64,000 bases of DNA from Pontibacillus salipaludis (GCF_014642405.1 NZ_BMIN01000010.1:81437-145436); one strand, 5' to 3'. Positions 52,763 to 63,141 are shown, counted from the stretch's first letter. The notes: generated by a model from the letters alone, not told the origin. Translations and numbers: made by a program.

Positions 52763-52798
52763 AAAAAGAGCAACTATTAAACCTAATAGTTGCTCTTT
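52763..52798 (-). terminator. Terminator of argGH
   Basis: A perfect 15-bp stem (52765-52779 with 52784-52798) overlaps the end of argH. Confidence 0.88.
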
Positions 52799-54168
52799 AA
52801 TAGAGATTTCGCATGATTTAGTTGTTTTTTCACCTGATTTGGAGCTGTTCCACCTAAACTATCACGTGCTGCTACCACGCTCTCAGGACGTAAGCAATTA
52901 TAAATATCCGCCTCTATAGAAGAAGAATAAGACTTGTATTCTTCTAAACTGACTTCTAATAAATTCTTCTTTTCCTGTATAGCCGTCAGTACAATCTTAC
53001 CCGTTACTTCGTGCGCCTTCCGAAAGGCCATTCCCTTTGTAACCAAGTAATCAGCAAGGTCGGTTGCATTCGAGTAATCCTGTTTTACCGATTCATACAT
53101 GTGTTCACTTCTAACCGTCATGCTTTCAATCATAGGAGCCAGCACGGCCAAACTTTTCTCAAGGGTTTCCACCGTATCAAACATACCTTCCTTATCTTCT
53201 TGCATATCTTTATTATAAGTAAGTGGCAATCCCTTTAGAGTTGTTAACAGACCCATCAAATGTCCATATACACGCCCTGTTTTCCCTCTTAGAAGTTCAG
53301 GCATATCTGGATTCTTTTTCTGCGGCATCATACTTGATCCTGTACAGAAAGTATCATCAAATTCGACAAACTTAAACTCTTCACTTGACCAAATGATCAT
53401 CTCTTCACTAAGACGAGATATGTGCATCATGAGCATCGAAGCATTGCTTAAAAATTCAACTATGAAATCCCGATCACTCACAGCATCCATACTATTTGGG
53501 TAAACTTCATCGAAACCAAGGAGCTCTGCTGTAAACGTTCTGTCAATCGGGAACGTCGTGCCAGCAATGGCTCCTGCACCGAGTGGTGAAACATCAATCC
53601 GCTTCAAACTATCCTCTAATCTCCCTGTGTCCCGCTGAAACATCCAGAAGTACGCTAACAGATGATGAGCAAATGAAATCGGCTGTGCACGTTGGAGGTG
53701 AGTATAGCCAGGCACAATCGTATCAAGGTGAGCTTCAGCTTTGTCACATAAAACGTGTTGCACATCTTTTAAAAGTCCAATGATGTTATGAACTTTCTTC
53801 TTAAGATATAAATGCATATCAGTCGCAACCTGATCATTACGACTACGTGCCGTATGAAGTTTCCCAGCCAGTTCCCCTACTTCTTCATGAAGCAACATTT
53901 CCACATTCATATGAATGTCTTCATATTGGGCTGAAAGCGTCGCTACCCCTGATGTTACTTTTTCATGAACCTTCTTTAGTCCTTCAGTAAGCTTCTCTGC
54001 TTCAGCTTCTTCTACAATGCCGCAACGAGCCAGCATAGCTACATGCGCTATGCTGCCTTCTATATCCTCATCCAACAACGCCTGGTCAAAAGAGATCGAA
54101 GCGTTCATTTCTTCTACGAGTTGATTAGGGCTAGCTGTGAAACGTCCTCCCCAAACTTTTGATGACAT
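52783..54168 (-). CDS. argH: Argininosuccinate lyase
   Basis: This 461-residue enzyme splits argininosuccinate to arginine and fumarate. The fumarase/aspartase-superfamily signature [12 protein letters not shown] and the early [12 protein letters not shown] motif are intact. It follows argG by 14 bp and ends in a strong terminator, forming a two-gene operon. Confidence 0.97.
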   Translation of the reverse strand: MSSKVWGGRFTASPNQLVEEMNASISFDQALLDEDIEGSIAHVAMLARCGIVEEAEAEKLTEGLKKVHEKVTSGVATLSAQYEDIHMNVEMLLHEEVGELAGKLHTARSRNDQVATDMHLYLKKKVHNIIGLLKDVQHVLCDKAEAHLDTIVPGYTHLQRAQPISFAHHLLAYFWMFQRDTGRLEDSLKRIDVSPLGAGAIAGTTFPIDRTFTAELLGFDEVYPNSMDAVSDRDFIVEFLSNASMLMMHISRLSEEMIIWSSEEFKFVEFDDTFCTGSSMMPQKKNPDMPELLRGKTGRVYGHLMGLLTTLKGLPLTYNKDMQEDKEGMFDTVETLEKSLAVLAPMIESMTVRSEHMYESVKQDYSNATDLADYLVTKGMAFRKAHEVTGKIVLTAIQEKKNLLEVSLEEYKSYSSSIEADIYNCLRPESVVAARDSLGGTAPNQVKKQLNHAKSLLKSNY

Positions 54169-54182
54169 GATTCTCCCCTCCT

Positions 54183-55388
54183 TTAAACCTTTACTTTGGT
54201 CTTCTGTTTTTTAGCGTACACTTTAGAAGGCAGCCCCCACAGTTTTATAAAACCAACCGCTGCATCGTGATCAAAGGCATCCCCTTTTGAATACGTCGCT
54301 AATTCTTCATCATATAGACTCACATCTGCTCTAGTACCTAAAACGGTCGCTTGGCCTTTAAAGCACTTCACCTTAACCTCTCCAGTCACATTAGCCTGTG
54401 TCTCTTCATGAAAGGCAAGTAGCGCTTCACGTAGTGGGGAATACCATAATCCCTCATAAATAAGCTCTGACAGCTGCTGCTCTGCTTGAGGTTTAAACTT
54501 AGCCACATCTCTTGTATGAGTTAGGTGCTCTAATTCTTTATGAGCCTGGATTAACATCATCGCTGCCGGACACTCGTATACTTCGCGTGATTTAATGCCC
54601 ACAAGGCGATTCTCAACATGATCAATACGCCCAATCCCATGTTCGCCACCAAGAACATTTAGCTTTTCAATTATATCCACAAGGGACATTGATTTGCCGT
54701 TTAATGCGACAGGCTTCCCTTTTTCAAAAGAAATAACGATCGTCTCTGGCTCATCTGGAGTAAGATGAATCGGTGCTGTCCATTCGTAGGCTGCTTCTGG
54801 TGCCTCCTGCCATGGATCTTCAAGAACTCCTGCTTCACAAGCGCGCCCCCAAATGTTTGCGTCAATCGAAAACGGATTTTCATCTGTAATCGGTATGTTA
54901 ATCCCTTTTTCCTTCGCATAAGCAATCTCTTCATCACGAGTCATTTTCCACTCCCGAACAGGTGCAATGACTTCAAGATCAGGATCTAATCCTTGAATCG
55001 CTACTTCAAACCGGACTTGATCATTTCCTTTACCTGTACAACCATGCGCTACAGCGACCGCCCCTTCCTGGTGAGCTACCTCTACAAGCTTTTTAGCAAT
55101 CAACGGACGAGACAGCGCTGAAGATAAAGGATACTTCCCTTCATATAAAGCATTTGCTTTTAGTGCTGGCAATAGAAATTCTTCTGCTAGTTCTTCTTTA
55201 GCATCAATCATAATCGCTTTCACTGCTCCAACATCAAGTGCTTTCTGACGTACGGATTCCATATCCTTCCCTTCACCAACACTCAACCCTAACGCAATCA
55301 CATCATACCCATACTTCTCTTGAAGCCATTTAACTGAAACGGAAGTATCTAAACCTCCGGAATAAGCTAATACACACGTTTTACCCAT
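54183..55388 (-). CDS. argG: Argininosuccinate synthase
   Basis: This 401-residue enzyme joins citrulline and aspartate using ATP. The N-terminal PP-loop [15 protein letters not shown] and [22 protein letters not shown] text confirm it. The ATG at 55388 has AAGGGG upstream. The promoter is in the 55389-55480 region. Together with argH it completes arginine synthesis from citrulline; the rest of the pathway is not in this window. Confidence 0.97.
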   Translation of the reverse strand: MGKTCVLAYSGGLDTSVSVKWLQEKYGYDVIALGLSVGEGKDMESVRQKALDVGAVKAIMIDAKEELAEEFLLPALKANALYEGKYPLSSALSRPLIAKKLVEVAHQEGAVAVAHGCTGKGNDQVRFEVAIQGLDPDLEVIAPVREWKMTRDEEIAYAKEKGINIPITDENPFSIDANIWGRACEAGVLEDPWQEAPEAAYEWTAPIHLTPDEPETIVISFEKGKPVALNGKSMSLVDIIEKLNVLGGEHGIGRIDHVENRLVGIKSREVYECPAAMMLIQAHKELEHLTHTRDVAKFKPQAEQQLSELIYEGLWYSPLREALLAFHEETQANVTGEVKVKCFKGQATVLGTRADVSLYDEELATYSKGDAFDHDAAVGFIKLWGLPSKVYAKKQKTKVKV

Positions 55389-55446
55389 ATTAAAAATCCC
55401 CTTCCCTGCTCTCATGTTATAGATTATGTATGATTATAACTTTAAA

Positions 55447-55475
55447 AGTATACTTATTCAACAATTATGTATAAA
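55447..55475 (-). promoter_or_regulatory. Candidate promoter of argGH
   Basis: On the minus strand TTTATA (55470-55475), a 17-base spacer and TATACT (55447-55452). TTGAATAAGTATACTT here resembles an ArgR box only loosely. Confidence 0.4.
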
Positions 55476-55550
55476 AAGGTTAAAAAACACTTATTTTATT
55501 CATTATTTCGTATAATAAACCAACCACCTTTTTTATTTCACGCACAACTG

Positions 55551-55579
55551 TTGACATTTCTTTCAGTTATCTATATATT
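55551..55579 (+). promoter_or_regulatory. SigA promoter of mntABCD
   Basis: A consensus TTGACA (55551-55556), a 17-base spacer and TATATT (55574-55579). A MntR box overlaps its downstream end. Confidence 0.75.
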
Positions 55580-55594
55580 TTGCACTAAGGAAAC
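55579..55594. promoter_or_regulatory. MntR box 1 upstream of mntA
   Basis: TTTGCACTAAGGAAAC closely matches the B. subtilis MntR sites of mntA and mntH (TTTGCCTTAAGGAAA). It starts at the last base of the -10 element, so bound MntR would block transcription. Confidence 0.75.
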
Positions 55595-55656
55595 TTTTAT
55601 TGTTTCGGTTAAATTTTATAAAAACACGCACACTTTTCATCTAAGCTCATATCTTT

Positions 55657-55672
55657 ATAGAGCTAAGGAAAA
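55657..55672. promoter_or_regulatory. Degenerate MntR-like box 2
   Basis: ATAGAGCTAAGGAAAA shares the right half (TAAGGAAAA) of the MntR consensus; the left half is weak. Confidence 0.35.
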
Positions 55673-55692
55673 GTCATTTTTTTAATTATTTT

Positions 55693-55708
55693 TTTGCATA
55701 TAGGAAAC
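55693..55708. promoter_or_regulatory. MntR box 3 upstream of mntA
   Basis: TTTGCATATAGGAAAC matches the MntR consensus with a changed centre. It lies about 40 bp before the mntA start codon, within the expected leader. Confidence 0.65.
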
Positions 55709-55746
55709 TTTTATTAACATGTACAAAAAGGGAGGACAAAAGAAAC

Positions 55747-56664
55747 ATGAAGAAATTAATTACAATCGCATTACTATCGATCGTTGCTTTAGTAGGGTGT
55801 AATGCTGAAGCCGACACAGGAAAAGAAGGAAACGTTAAGGTGGTTACAACCATCGCTCAAATTGGAGATATCGTAGAAAACGTGGGCGGTGAGCACGTTG
55901 ATGTGAAGAGTTTAATGGGACCAGGAACGGACCCTCACACATACAAAGCAACTACTAGTGATATTGATAATTTACAAAAAGCTGATGTGATCTTTTACAA
56001 TGGTCACCACTTAGAAGGACAAATGAATGATGTGTTTGAAAAGATGCGCTCTGAAAAACCTACACACGCTGTAGCTGAAGCGATCCCTGAGGATATGCTT
56101 GATGCTGATCCAGAAAATCCTGATATTCCTGATCCGCACGTCTGGTTTGACATTAACTTATGGAAGTACGCTGTAGATGAAGTTACAAAAGGCTTGAGCG
56201 ATTTAGACCCTGAGAACAAAGAATACTATGAAAAACAAGCCGAAAACTATAAACAAAAATTAGACGATACGCATACTTATGCTAAAGAACAAATTTCTCA
56301 AATTCCAGAAGAAAGCCGCGTCCTTGTCACTGCACACGACGCCTTCCATTACTTCGGGAAAGCATATGGATTAGAGGTTATGGGGCTTCAAGGGTTGAGT
56401 ACAGAATCTGAATACGGGCTAAAAGATGTCCAACGTATTATAGATACGGTCTCAGAACGTAATATTAAAGCTGTATTTGTTGAGAGTAGTGTAAATGAGC
56501 GATCCATTAATGCTGTAGTTGAAGGTGCCAAAGCTGAAGGGCACCAGCTGAAAATCGGCGGAGAGTTATATTCCGATGCAATGGGTCCAGCTGATACGGA
56601 AGAAGGAACGTATATTGGAATGTTTAAACACAATATCGATACAATCGTTAATGCATTGAAGTAA
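55747..56664 (+). CDS. mntA: Manganese ABC transporter binding lipoprotein MntA
   Basis: This 305-residue metal-binding lipoprotein is of the cluster A-I (TroA/MntA/PsaA) type. The lipobox is LVGC (Cys18). Metal ligands are the histidines in DPHTYKATTSD and PHVWFDI, plus the later AHDAFHYFG. MntR-type operators upstream indicate manganese rather than zinc, since zinc transporters of this class carry Zur boxes. It is the first gene of mntABCD, and a short hairpin (56674-56694) follows it. Confidence 0.95.
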   Translation: MKKLITIALLSIVALVGCNAEADTGKEGNVKVVTTIAQIGDIVENVGGEHVDVKSLMGPGTDPHTYKATTSDIDNLQKADVIFYNGHHLEGQMNDVFEKMRSEKPTHAVAEAIPEDMLDADPENPDIPDPHVWFDINLWKYAVDEVTKGLSDLDPENKEYYEKQAENYKQKLDDTHTYAKEQISQIPEESRVLVTAHDAFHYFGKAYGLEVMGLQGLSTESEYGLKDVQRIIDTVSERNIKAVFVESSVNERSINAVVEGAKAEGHQLKIGGELYSDAMGPADTEEGTYIGMFKHNIDTIVNALK

Positions 56665-56673
56665 TGAGAAGCT

Positions 56674-56694
56674 AGAGGGGATTAAGTCCCCTCT
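56674..56694 (+). other. Hairpin between mntA and mntB
   Basis: AGAGGGG (56674-56680) pairs with CCCCTCT (56688-56694) without a T-run, which could let the binding protein be made in excess. Confidence 0.5.
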
Positions 56695-56741
56695 TCATGG
56701 CTTTACGAAAGATAGGAGTCAAATAGAAAGGAGTTTCTTAT

Positions 56742-57491
56742 ATGAAAGCTATTGAAATTCAGAATCTGGCTGTAACCTATGAACGACAACCTGTCCTTGA
56801 GAATGTGAATTTCACAATACCGGAAGGAACACTTACAGGTATCATTGGCCCAAACGGGGCTGGAAAATCGACTTTAATTAAATCAATCCTACACCTGATC
56901 CCTCGTTTATCTGGGGATATTGTGGTTTATGGCAAACCTTATAAAAAACAACGAAATTTAATTGGATATGTACCTCAAAGAAGTGAAGTGGATTGGGATT
57001 TCCCAACCAACGCACTAGACGTTGTCCTAATGGGGCGCTATGGACATATAGGCTGGATTCGTCGTCCGAATAAGAAGGAAATTCAATTCGCCTATGAGTG
57101 TCTTGAAAAAGTCGGTATGAAAGAATTTGCAAATAGACAAATTAGTCAGCTTTCAGGAGGACAACAACAACGTGTCTTCCTCGCTCGCGCATTAGCACAA
57201 GATGCTCAAATCTATTTCATGGATGAACCATTTGCAGGAGTAGACGCTGCAACGGAGAAAGCGATTATGAAATTATTGCAAGAATGGCGTGAACAAGGTA
57301 AAACGGTGCTTGTCGTCCACCATGATCTACAAACAGTAAAAGACTACTTTGACCATTGTCTATTACTAAACAAAACACCTGTAGACTATGGACCAACTGA
57401 GAGTGTCTTTACACTTGATAATTTAGAACGGACTTATGGAGGAGCCATATCCTTTTTAGGCAACAGTCCTATACTCACTCAAGGAGGGTAA
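56742..57491 (+). CDS. mntB: Manganese ABC transporter ATPase MntB
   Basis: This 249-residue ATPase has Walker A GPNGAGKSTLI, signature LSGGQQQRVFLARAL and Walker B IYFMDEPFAGVD. The YVPQRSEVDWDFP segment is typical of metal-type (Mn/Zn/Fe) importers. It lies in the second position of mntABCD with AAAGGAG before the ATG. Confidence 0.95.
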   Translation: MKAIEIQNLAVTYERQPVLENVNFTIPEGTLTGIIGPNGAGKSTLIKSILHLIPRLSGDIVVYGKPYKKQRNLIGYVPQRSEVDWDFPTNALDVVLMGRYGHIGWIRRPNKKEIQFAYECLEKVGMKEFANRQISQLSGGQQQRVFLARALAQDAQIYFMDEPFAGVDAATEKAIMKLLQEWREQGKTVLVVHHDLQTVKDYFDHCLLLNKTPVDYGPTESVFTLDNLERTYGGAISFLGNSPILTQGG

Positions 57492-57494
57492 CTC

Positions 57495-58364
57495 ATGAAT
57501 GAATTACTAAGCCTTTTAACCAACCCAAACACACAGTGGGTCTTAGCAGGTTCCTCCTTACTCGGTTTTGCCAGTGGATTAATTGGTAGCTTCGTACTCC
57601 TCAAAAAACAAAGTCTAATCGGAGACGCCATGGCTCACGCTACTTTACCAGGTGTCTGCTTAGCGTTTCTCTTATTTGGGGTTAAGTCGATCCCTCTCTT
57701 TTTAATAGGAGCTGCGACAACAGGTTTAATTGCGACGTACTGTATTCAGGCAATCGTCAAGCACTCTAGAATTAAAACGGATGCGTCAATCGGCGTTGTG
57801 TTATCCGTCTTTTTCGGGCTTGGGATTATGCTACTAACCTATATTACGAAACATGCAAAAGGAAACCAAAGCGGGCTTGAAGATTTCATCTTTGGTCAGG
57901 CGGCTGCAATGGTTAAGAGTGATATTCAAGTCATTGCAGTTGGTTCTCTCTTAATCATTATTCTTTCATCACTATTTTTCAAAGAATTTAAAATTTCAAT
58001 ATTTGATCCTAATTATGCTCGTGGGATCGGTTTACCAGTCAGCGTATTTAATTTGGTTCTCATGGCCCTCGTGGTAGGGGTGGTCGTTGTTGGAATTCAA
58101 ATGGTTGGAGTAGTTCTTATTGCAGCACTTCTAATCACCCCTCCCCTCGCTGCCCGTTATTGGACAGATCAACTTGGGAGAATGGGTGTAATCGCAGGTG
58201 TATTTGGAGCCATCTCTGGTGTAACCGGTACACTAATAAGTACAGCAGGAGAAGGACTTCCGACAGGCCCACTCATTGTCTTGTGTGCCTCATTGATCTT
58301 TGTCCTTTCCCTTCTATTTGGAGCTAGTAAAGGAATCATTGTAAAGGCGGTGAGACAAACATGA
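57495..58364 (+). CDS. mntC: Manganese ABC transporter permease MntC
   Basis: This 289-residue permease of the ABC-3 (ZnuB/MntC) family has about eight hydrophobic segments. SLIGDAMAHATLPGVCLAF is the family's N-terminal gate region. AAGGAGGG overlaps the end of mntB. It is shorter than B. subtilis MntC (about 435 residues), lacking a C-terminal extension. Confidence 0.94.
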   Translation: MNELLSLLTNPNTQWVLAGSSLLGFASGLIGSFVLLKKQSLIGDAMAHATLPGVCLAFLLFGVKSIPLFLIGAATTGLIATYCIQAIVKHSRIKTDASIGVVLSVFFGLGIMLLTYITKHAKGNQSGLEDFIFGQAAAMVKSDIQVIAVGSLLIIILSSLFFKEFKISIFDPNYARGIGLPVSVFNLVLMALVVGVVVVGIQMVGVVLIAALLITPPLAARYWTDQLGRMGVIAGVFGAISGVTGTLISTAGEGLPTGPLIVLCASLIFVLSLLFGASKGIIVKAVRQT

Positions 58365-59251
58365 CGTACAGTTTATGGATTATCATTACAGGAGTATTAG
58401 TTGGCATTACATGCGGTATGACAGGAGCCCTTCTCGTTCTTAGGAAAATGTCGATGCTAGCAGATGCAATCAGTCACACTGTTCTTCTTGGAATTGTAGG
58501 AGCTTTTCTTGTGACGCACTCTTTAAACGGAGTACCCATGCTTGTTGGAGCTGCTACTGTGGGAATACTCACTGCTTTAATGGTGCAACTGCTAGACTCA
58601 AGCGGGGTTCAGTCAGATGCAGCAATAGGAGTCGTTTTCACCTCCCTTTTCGCTCTAGGTGTCGTACTCATATCTTTTATAGGAGATAGTGTCCACCTTG
58701 ATGTTGAGCATGCTCTAATGGGAGAGATTGCTTTTGTACCATGGGATACCTGGACGTGGAACGGGGTAAACCTAGGACCAACAGCAGTCTGGCTATTAGG
58801 ATTTGTTTTCATCTTAAACCTAACCATTATATTACTCTTTTATAAAGAGTTTAAAATCAGCACATTTGATCCTCAGTTGGCCATATCAATCGGCGTTCCT
58901 GTAGTAGCAATCCATTACGTATTAATGTCGATGGTTTCGTTCTCTACAGTTGCTTCCTTCGATAGCGTAGGAGCCATTCTAGTTGTAGCGATGTTAATCG
59001 TTCCAGGAGCGACTTCTTATCTTTTAACAGATTCTTTTGGTGGGATGATTGCTTTAAGTGCTCTTATTGGCGCTCTATCATCCTTGCTCGGTTATACATT
59101 CGCTCTATTCGTAGATGTGTCCATCTCAGGAGCCATGGCCACAGCCACAGGCCTTCTCTTTACCCTTGCCTTCTTCCTTAGTCCAAAACACGGCATGCTC
59201 GCTAAATGGTATAGAAGAAAGCAAATGCAAAAGCAACAACTAAACGCGTAA
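58361..59251 (+). CDS. mntD: Manganese ABC transporter permease MntD
   Basis: This 296-residue second permease of the same family has about eight hydrophobic segments and ADAISHTVLLGIVGAFL near the N-terminus. It overlaps mntC by 4 bases (ATGA), showing coupling. Both permeases may form the channel as a heterodimer. Confidence 0.94.
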   Translation: MTYSLWIIITGVLVGITCGMTGALLVLRKMSMLADAISHTVLLGIVGAFLVTHSLNGVPMLVGAATVGILTALMVQLLDSSGVQSDAAIGVVFTSLFALGVVLISFIGDSVHLDVEHALMGEIAFVPWDTWTWNGVNLGPTAVWLLGFVFILNLTIILLFYKEFKISTFDPQLAISIGVPVVAIHYVLMSMVSFSTVASFDSVGAILVVAMLIVPGATSYLLTDSFGGMIALSALIGALSSLLGYTFALFVDVSISGAMATATGLLFTLAFFLSPKHGMLAKWYRRKQMQKQQLNA

Positions 59252-59330
59252 GAGTATACGTCTTCAGCTTCCTACTCGGTTAGTAAAATAAAATGCTACT
59301 AGCAATATAAACAACTTAATAAACAAACAG

Positions 59331-59362
59331 AAACGTTCAGAATTACTTCTGAGCGTTTTATT
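59331..59362 (+). terminator. Terminator of mntABCD
   Basis: A 12-bp stem with one G-T pair (59331-59342 with 59347-59358) is followed by T-rich sequence. Confidence 0.75.
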
Positions 59363-59461
59363 TATTCCTTTAAAGTTTCCTTTCGACTTGCCACTCAGGG
59401 ATGATGTCAGAACAACAGGTATTCTAGGCTTCCAGCAACCATAGCGATTAAAGTTTAGGAT

Positions 59462-59496
59462 AAAAAAACTCCAGTTTCTGTAAACTGGAGTTTTTC
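59462..59496. terminator. Terminator of ilvD
   Basis: A perfect 14-bp stem (59464-59477 with 59482-59495) has A-run and T-run flanks. Confidence 0.9.
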
Positions 59497-59505
59497 AATA
59501 TGAGT

Positions 59506-61188
59506 TTAATTTTTGTAATCTGTTACAGCACCTTTGGAAGAGCATGATACATTATGAGCATATTTGCCCAAAATCCCCTTCTTGTAAAGAGGTGGTGCTT
59601 CCCAATGCATACGACGACTTTCTAGTACTTGTTCTGTTACATCCATGAATATTTCTTTTTTGTTTGAATCTATTGTGACAAGATCCCCTTCTTCTAATAG
59701 AGATATTGGTCCTCCCACTTGAGCTTCAGGTGCGATATGACCCACCACGAGTCCATGGGTTCCTCCAGAGAATCTACCATCTGTTAATAAGGCGACCTTT
59801 TCCCCTAAGCCTTTTCCAACCAATAGAGCAGAGATTGATAACATTTCAGGCATACCTGGCCCGCCTTTAGGACCAACATATCGTATAACTAATACGTCGC
59901 CTTCTTGTATTGAATTATTCAGAATAGCTTCCGTAGCTTCCTTTTCAGTATTAAATACACGAGCTGGTCCAGTATGACGCGCAACCTTAACACCGGATAC
60001 TTTAGCTACTGCACCACTTGGAGCTAAGTTACCTTTCAAGGTGATCAAAGGTCCATCTTTTCGCTTAGGATGACTGAATGACGTTATAATATCTTGTCCT
60101 TCTTCTAAAGTTGGCGCTTCTTCTAAATTCTCTGCAACTGTCTTTCCTGAAACAGTTAAACAGTGTCCGTGTAGATAGTCATTGTCATAAAGAAGCTTCA
60201 TAACTGCCTGTACTCCTCCAACTTTATGCAGGTCTTGCATCACATATTTGCCGCTCGGTTTCAAATCAGCAATATGTGGTGTTTTTTCTTGAATTCGATT
60301 AAAGTCTTCCATAGTTAAATCCACTTCAATGGCATGAGCCATAGAAAGCAAATGAAGTATCGCATTTGTAGAACCACCAAGTGCCATAACGACTGTAATC
60401 GCATTTTCAAAAGCCTCTTTAGTCATGATATCTTTCGGGTAAATATTATGCTCGAGTAAGTATCTCACTGCTTCTCCAGCCGACTCACAATCTTTTGCTT
60501 TAAGATCAGATTCCGCAGGATTTGAGGAGCTTCCAGGTAAACTCATCCCCATAGCTTCAACAGCAGATGCCATCGTATTTGCAGTGTACATACCACCACA
60601 CGCTCCTGCACCAGGACATGCACTACACTCAATTGCGTTTAGTTCATTTTCATCTATGTCACCCTGGTTATATTTTCCGACTCCTTCAAAGACAGAAACA
60701 ATATCAACATCTTTCCCTTTATGAGACCCGGGAGCAATTGTGCCTCCATAAACAAAAACAGATGGCACCTCAGCATTGGCAATAGCAATCATACAGCCTG
60801 GAATATTTTTATCACAGGCTCCGATTGCAACTAATCCATCCAAGTTCTGAGCTCCTACTACCGTTTCGATAGAGTCAGCGATCACATCTCTACTTGGTAA
60901 TGAATAACGCATTCCCTGTGTCCCCATAGAGATACCATCCGATACAGTAATAGTATTAAAGATTAAGGGTAACCCTCCTGCTTCTTGGGCACCTTTCTTT
61001 GCACGGACGGCTAAATCATCTAGGTGTATATTACATGGAGTCACTTCACTCCATGTACTTGCAATACCAATCATCGGCTTTTTAAAGTCATCATCTGTAA
61101 CACCAACAGCACGAAGCATGGCACGGTTCGGTGCTCTCATTGCACTTTCACTAAACACTTTACTATTTATTCGTAAATCTTTTGTCAT
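59506..61188 (-). CDS. ilvD: Dihydroxyacid dehydratase
   Basis: This 560-residue Fe-S enzyme makes the 2-oxoacid precursors of valine, leucine and isoleucine. Cluster cysteines lie in [11 protein letters not shown] and [18 protein letters not shown], and [15 protein letters not shown] near the C-terminus is the family block. ATG at 61188 follows AGGTGGG; an upstream in-frame TTG is unlikely. It is monocistronic. A CodY-like box (61247-61261) lies upstream, fitting amino-acid control. Confidence 0.97.
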   Translation of the reverse strand: MTKDLRINSKVFSESAMRAPNRAMLRAVGVTDDDFKKPMIGIASTWSEVTPCNIHLDDLAVRAKKGAQEAGGLPLIFNTITVSDGISMGTQGMRYSLPSRDVIADSIETVVGAQNLDGLVAIGACDKNIPGCMIAIANAEVPSVFVYGGTIAPGSHKGKDVDIVSVFEGVGKYNQGDIDENELNAIECSACPGAGACGGMYTANTMASAVEAMGMSLPGSSSNPAESDLKAKDCESAGEAVRYLLEHNIYPKDIMTKEAFENAITVVMALGGSTNAILHLLSMAHAIEVDLTMEDFNRIQEKTPHIADLKPSGKYVMQDLHKVGGVQAVMKLLYDNDYLHGHCLTVSGKTVAENLEEAPTLEEGQDIITSFSHPKRKDGPLITLKGNLAPSGAVAKVSGVKVARHTGPARVFNTEKEATEAILNNSIQEGDVLVIRYVGPKGGPGMPEMLSISALLVGKGLGEKVALLTDGRFSGGTHGLVVGHIAPEAQVGGPISLLEEGDLVTIDSNKKEIFMDVTEQVLESRRMHWEAPPLYKKGILGKYAHNVSCSSKGAVTDYKN

Positions 61189-61246
61189 CAAAATCCCACC
61201 TTTTCCTTCGCATAATTATAGGACTCTTTACTTTAATCTTCAATGG

Positions 61247-61261
61247 TTTTTTCTGAAAAAT
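61247..61261. promoter_or_regulatory. CodY-like box upstream of ilvD
   Basis: On the minus strand ATTTTTCAGAAAAAA matches 12 of 15 positions of the CodY consensus. B. subtilis ilvD is a known CodY target. Confidence 0.5.
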
Positions 61262-61511
61262 TTTTTTATTTCGTAAATTATTAATATGTGATTAAAGCAT
61301 TTTATGTATAGAGTAAATGCAAGGTAGGGGACGACAGGAGAAAAATTACCTTCTAGCCATTTTGTTGTGTGTATTACTAGAGTCTTTCTATTAAAATGGT
61401 TCTGTTAATGTTTATTGTTGATTTTCATTTGATCCACATAAGCCCCTTTATATGGAACAGTGGAAGTGGAGATATTTCAGCAGGAAGGGACCGTTACGTT
61501 TATGAGTGCTT

Positions 61512-61594
61512 GGGCTTGCTCAAGGGACAACTCGCTTTCCTGCGGGGAGCTGGGAAGCCACCCCCCTCGGGAGTCTCGCAGTACCCGCAAGCCC
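61512..61594. repeat. GC-rich repeat, type 1, shortened copy at 61.5 kb
   Basis: Ends GGGCTTGC (61512-61519) and GCAAGCCC (61587-61594) with CTCGCTTTCCTGCGGGG inside. Compared with 7.6 kb about 45 bp are missing from the middle. The flanking AGCAGGAAGGGACCGTTA is shared. Confidence 0.8.
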
Positions 61595-61684
61595 TATCTT
61601 TAAAGAGGTGAACGGCCCCGCAGATAGCAGCAGGTGGTCTGATCTCACCCTTCATGGCATGTTTTCGCTTATCCATATATGGTA

Positions 61685-61805
61685 AAGGTGGGACTGGAAA
61701 CTGCGAGACTCTCGTGGGCAGAAGAGCCAAGTCTAGTTCTGGCGTGGAGGCTGAGGAGGCTCACCAGCTCCCCACAGGAAAGCGAGTGGTTTCCAAGCCC
61801 ACCTT
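61685..61805. repeat. GC-rich repeat, type 2, copy at 61.7 kb
   Basis: Ends AAGGTGGGACTGGAAA and TTTCCAAGCCCACCTT frame GCGAGACTCTCGTGGG and GAGGAGGCTCACC. It pairs with the type 1 copy in the same order as at 7.6 kb, so the two loci are copies of one long unit. Confidence 0.82.
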
Positions 61806-61925
61806 ATGCTCAATTGAAGCAAACGGAAACATTCATTCTCTCAAATTCGAGTCTTCAAGATTACTACCCTCATCTTAAACAAGCTTGTAATAAAGGTTAA
61901 CAACATTAAACTTTAACAAAGCTAT

Positions 61926-61956
61926 AAAAAAAATCCCCGTTAACATAACGGAGATT
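61926..61956 (-). terminator. Distal terminator of the rrn-tRNA operon
   Basis: An 11-bp stem with one mismatch (61932-61942 with 61946-61956) and a run of T on the minus strand. It is the second terminator after the tRNA array. Confidence 0.65.
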
Positions 61957-62040
61957 AGAGAAATTTATAAATGATTCTGTGCCTATGAGTCCTAAACAAA
62001 TAAAACAGTATTTTCTAACTCAAACTTATTAATTAGACAT

Positions 62041-62067
62041 AAAAAAAATCGCTTTCGTTAGCGATTT
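62041..62067 (-). terminator. Proximal terminator of the rrn-tRNA operon
   Basis: A perfect 8-bp stem (62046-62053 with 62060-62067) is followed on the minus strand by T-run, 25 bp after tRNA-Leu. Confidence 0.8.
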
Positions 62068-62091
62068 CCATTGCAATGTTAAGTTTTACGA

Positions 62092-62173
62092 TACCGGTGG
62101 TCGGGCTCGAACCGACACTCCGTGAGGAACACGATTTTGAGTCGTGCGCGTCTGCCAATTCCGCCACACCGGC
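62092..62173 (-). tRNA. tRNA-Leu (anticodon CAA)
   Basis: Class II tRNA with a variable arm and loop CTCAAAA. CCA is not encoded. It is last in the array. Confidence 0.95.
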
Positions 62174-62180
62174 ATATGAA

Positions 62181-62254
62181 TGGAGGCGGCAACCGGATTC
62201 GAACCGGTGGTAAAGGAGTTGCAGTCCTCTGCCTTACCACTTGGCTATGCCGCC
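62181..62254 (-). tRNA. tRNA-Cys (anticodon GCA)
   Basis: Complete cloverleaf, loop CTGCAAC, encoded CCA. Confidence 0.96.
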
Positions 62255-62263
62255 AAATAAAAA

Positions 62264-62338
62264 TGGAGCGGAAGACGGGATTCGAACCCGCGACCCCCAC
62301 CTTGGCAAGGTGGTGTTCTACCACTGAACTACTTCCGC
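62264..62338 (-). tRNA. tRNA-Gly (anticodon GCC)
   Basis: Complete cloverleaf, loop TTGCCAA, encoded CCA. Confidence 0.96.
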
Positions 62339-62347
62339 GAAAACTCT

Positions 62348-62422
62348 TGGCTGGCCCAGCTGGATTCGAACCAGCGCATGACGGTACCAAAAACCGTTGC
62401 CTTACCGCTTGGCTATGGGCCA
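62348..62422 (-). tRNA. tRNA-Gln (anticodon TTG)
   Basis: Complete cloverleaf, loop TTTTGGT, encoded CCA. Confidence 0.95.
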
Positions 62423-62429
62423 ATATTTA

Positions 62430-62506
62430 TGGGGCGAATGATGGGGATCGAACCCACGAATGCCGGAGCCACAATCCGGTGCGTTAACCACTTCGCCACA
62501 TCCGCC
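62430..62506 (-). tRNA. tRNA-His (anticodon GTG)
   Basis: Loop TTGTGGC; the extra 5' G opposite C73, specific for tRNA-His, is present. CCA encoded. Confidence 0.96.
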
Positions 62507-62518
62507 ATAAAATGAAAT

Positions 62519-62592
62519 TGGCAGGGGTAGTAGGAATCGAACCCACATCGGCGGTTTTGGAGACCGCTGTTCTACCGTTGAACTATACCCCT
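62519..62592 (-). tRNA. tRNA-Trp (anticodon CCA)
   Basis: AGGGGTA acceptor, loop CTCCAAA, encoded CCA. Confidence 0.96.
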
Positions 62593-62612
62593 ACTTACTG
62601 TAGTAATTATAA

Positions 62613-62698
62613 TGGTGGAGGGGGCAGGACTCGAACCTGCGAACCCAGAGGGAGCGGATTTACAGTCCGCCGCGTTTGGCCAACTTCGCTACCCCTCC
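62613..62698 (-). tRNA. tRNA-Tyr (anticodon GTA)
   Basis: Class II tRNA with a long variable arm, loop CTGTAAA, encoded CCA. Confidence 0.96.
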
Positions 62699-62713
62699 AC
62701 GTTTTTAAAAGTA

Positions 62714-62786
<73 letters not shown>

Positions 62787-62794
62787 ACAAAACA

Positions 62795-62870
<76 letters not shown>

Positions 62871-62915
62871 AGTCTTATGTACTTTACAGTAACAAAAAAT
62901 TATTTAATTGAAAAG

Positions 62916-62992
62916 TGGCGGTCCGGACGGGACTCGAACCCGCGACCTCCTGCGTGACAGGCAGGCATTCTAACCAACTGAACTACCGGACC
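62916..62992 (-). tRNA. tRNA-Asp (anticodon GTC)
   Basis: Complete cloverleaf, loop CTGTCAC, encoded CCA. Confidence 0.96.
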
Positions 62993-63064
62993 ATTGGTTG
63001 TACCTAAAGGTACACAATCATTTGTAATTCGAAGAAGTCTTTTCGACGTAGTACAAATTTAATT

Positions 63065-63141
<77 letters not shown>

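Noticed and set aside
61192..61400. Possible T-box leader before ilvD
   Set aside because: No T-box sequence or terminator/antiterminator is present in the short leader; a CodY-like box is seen instead.
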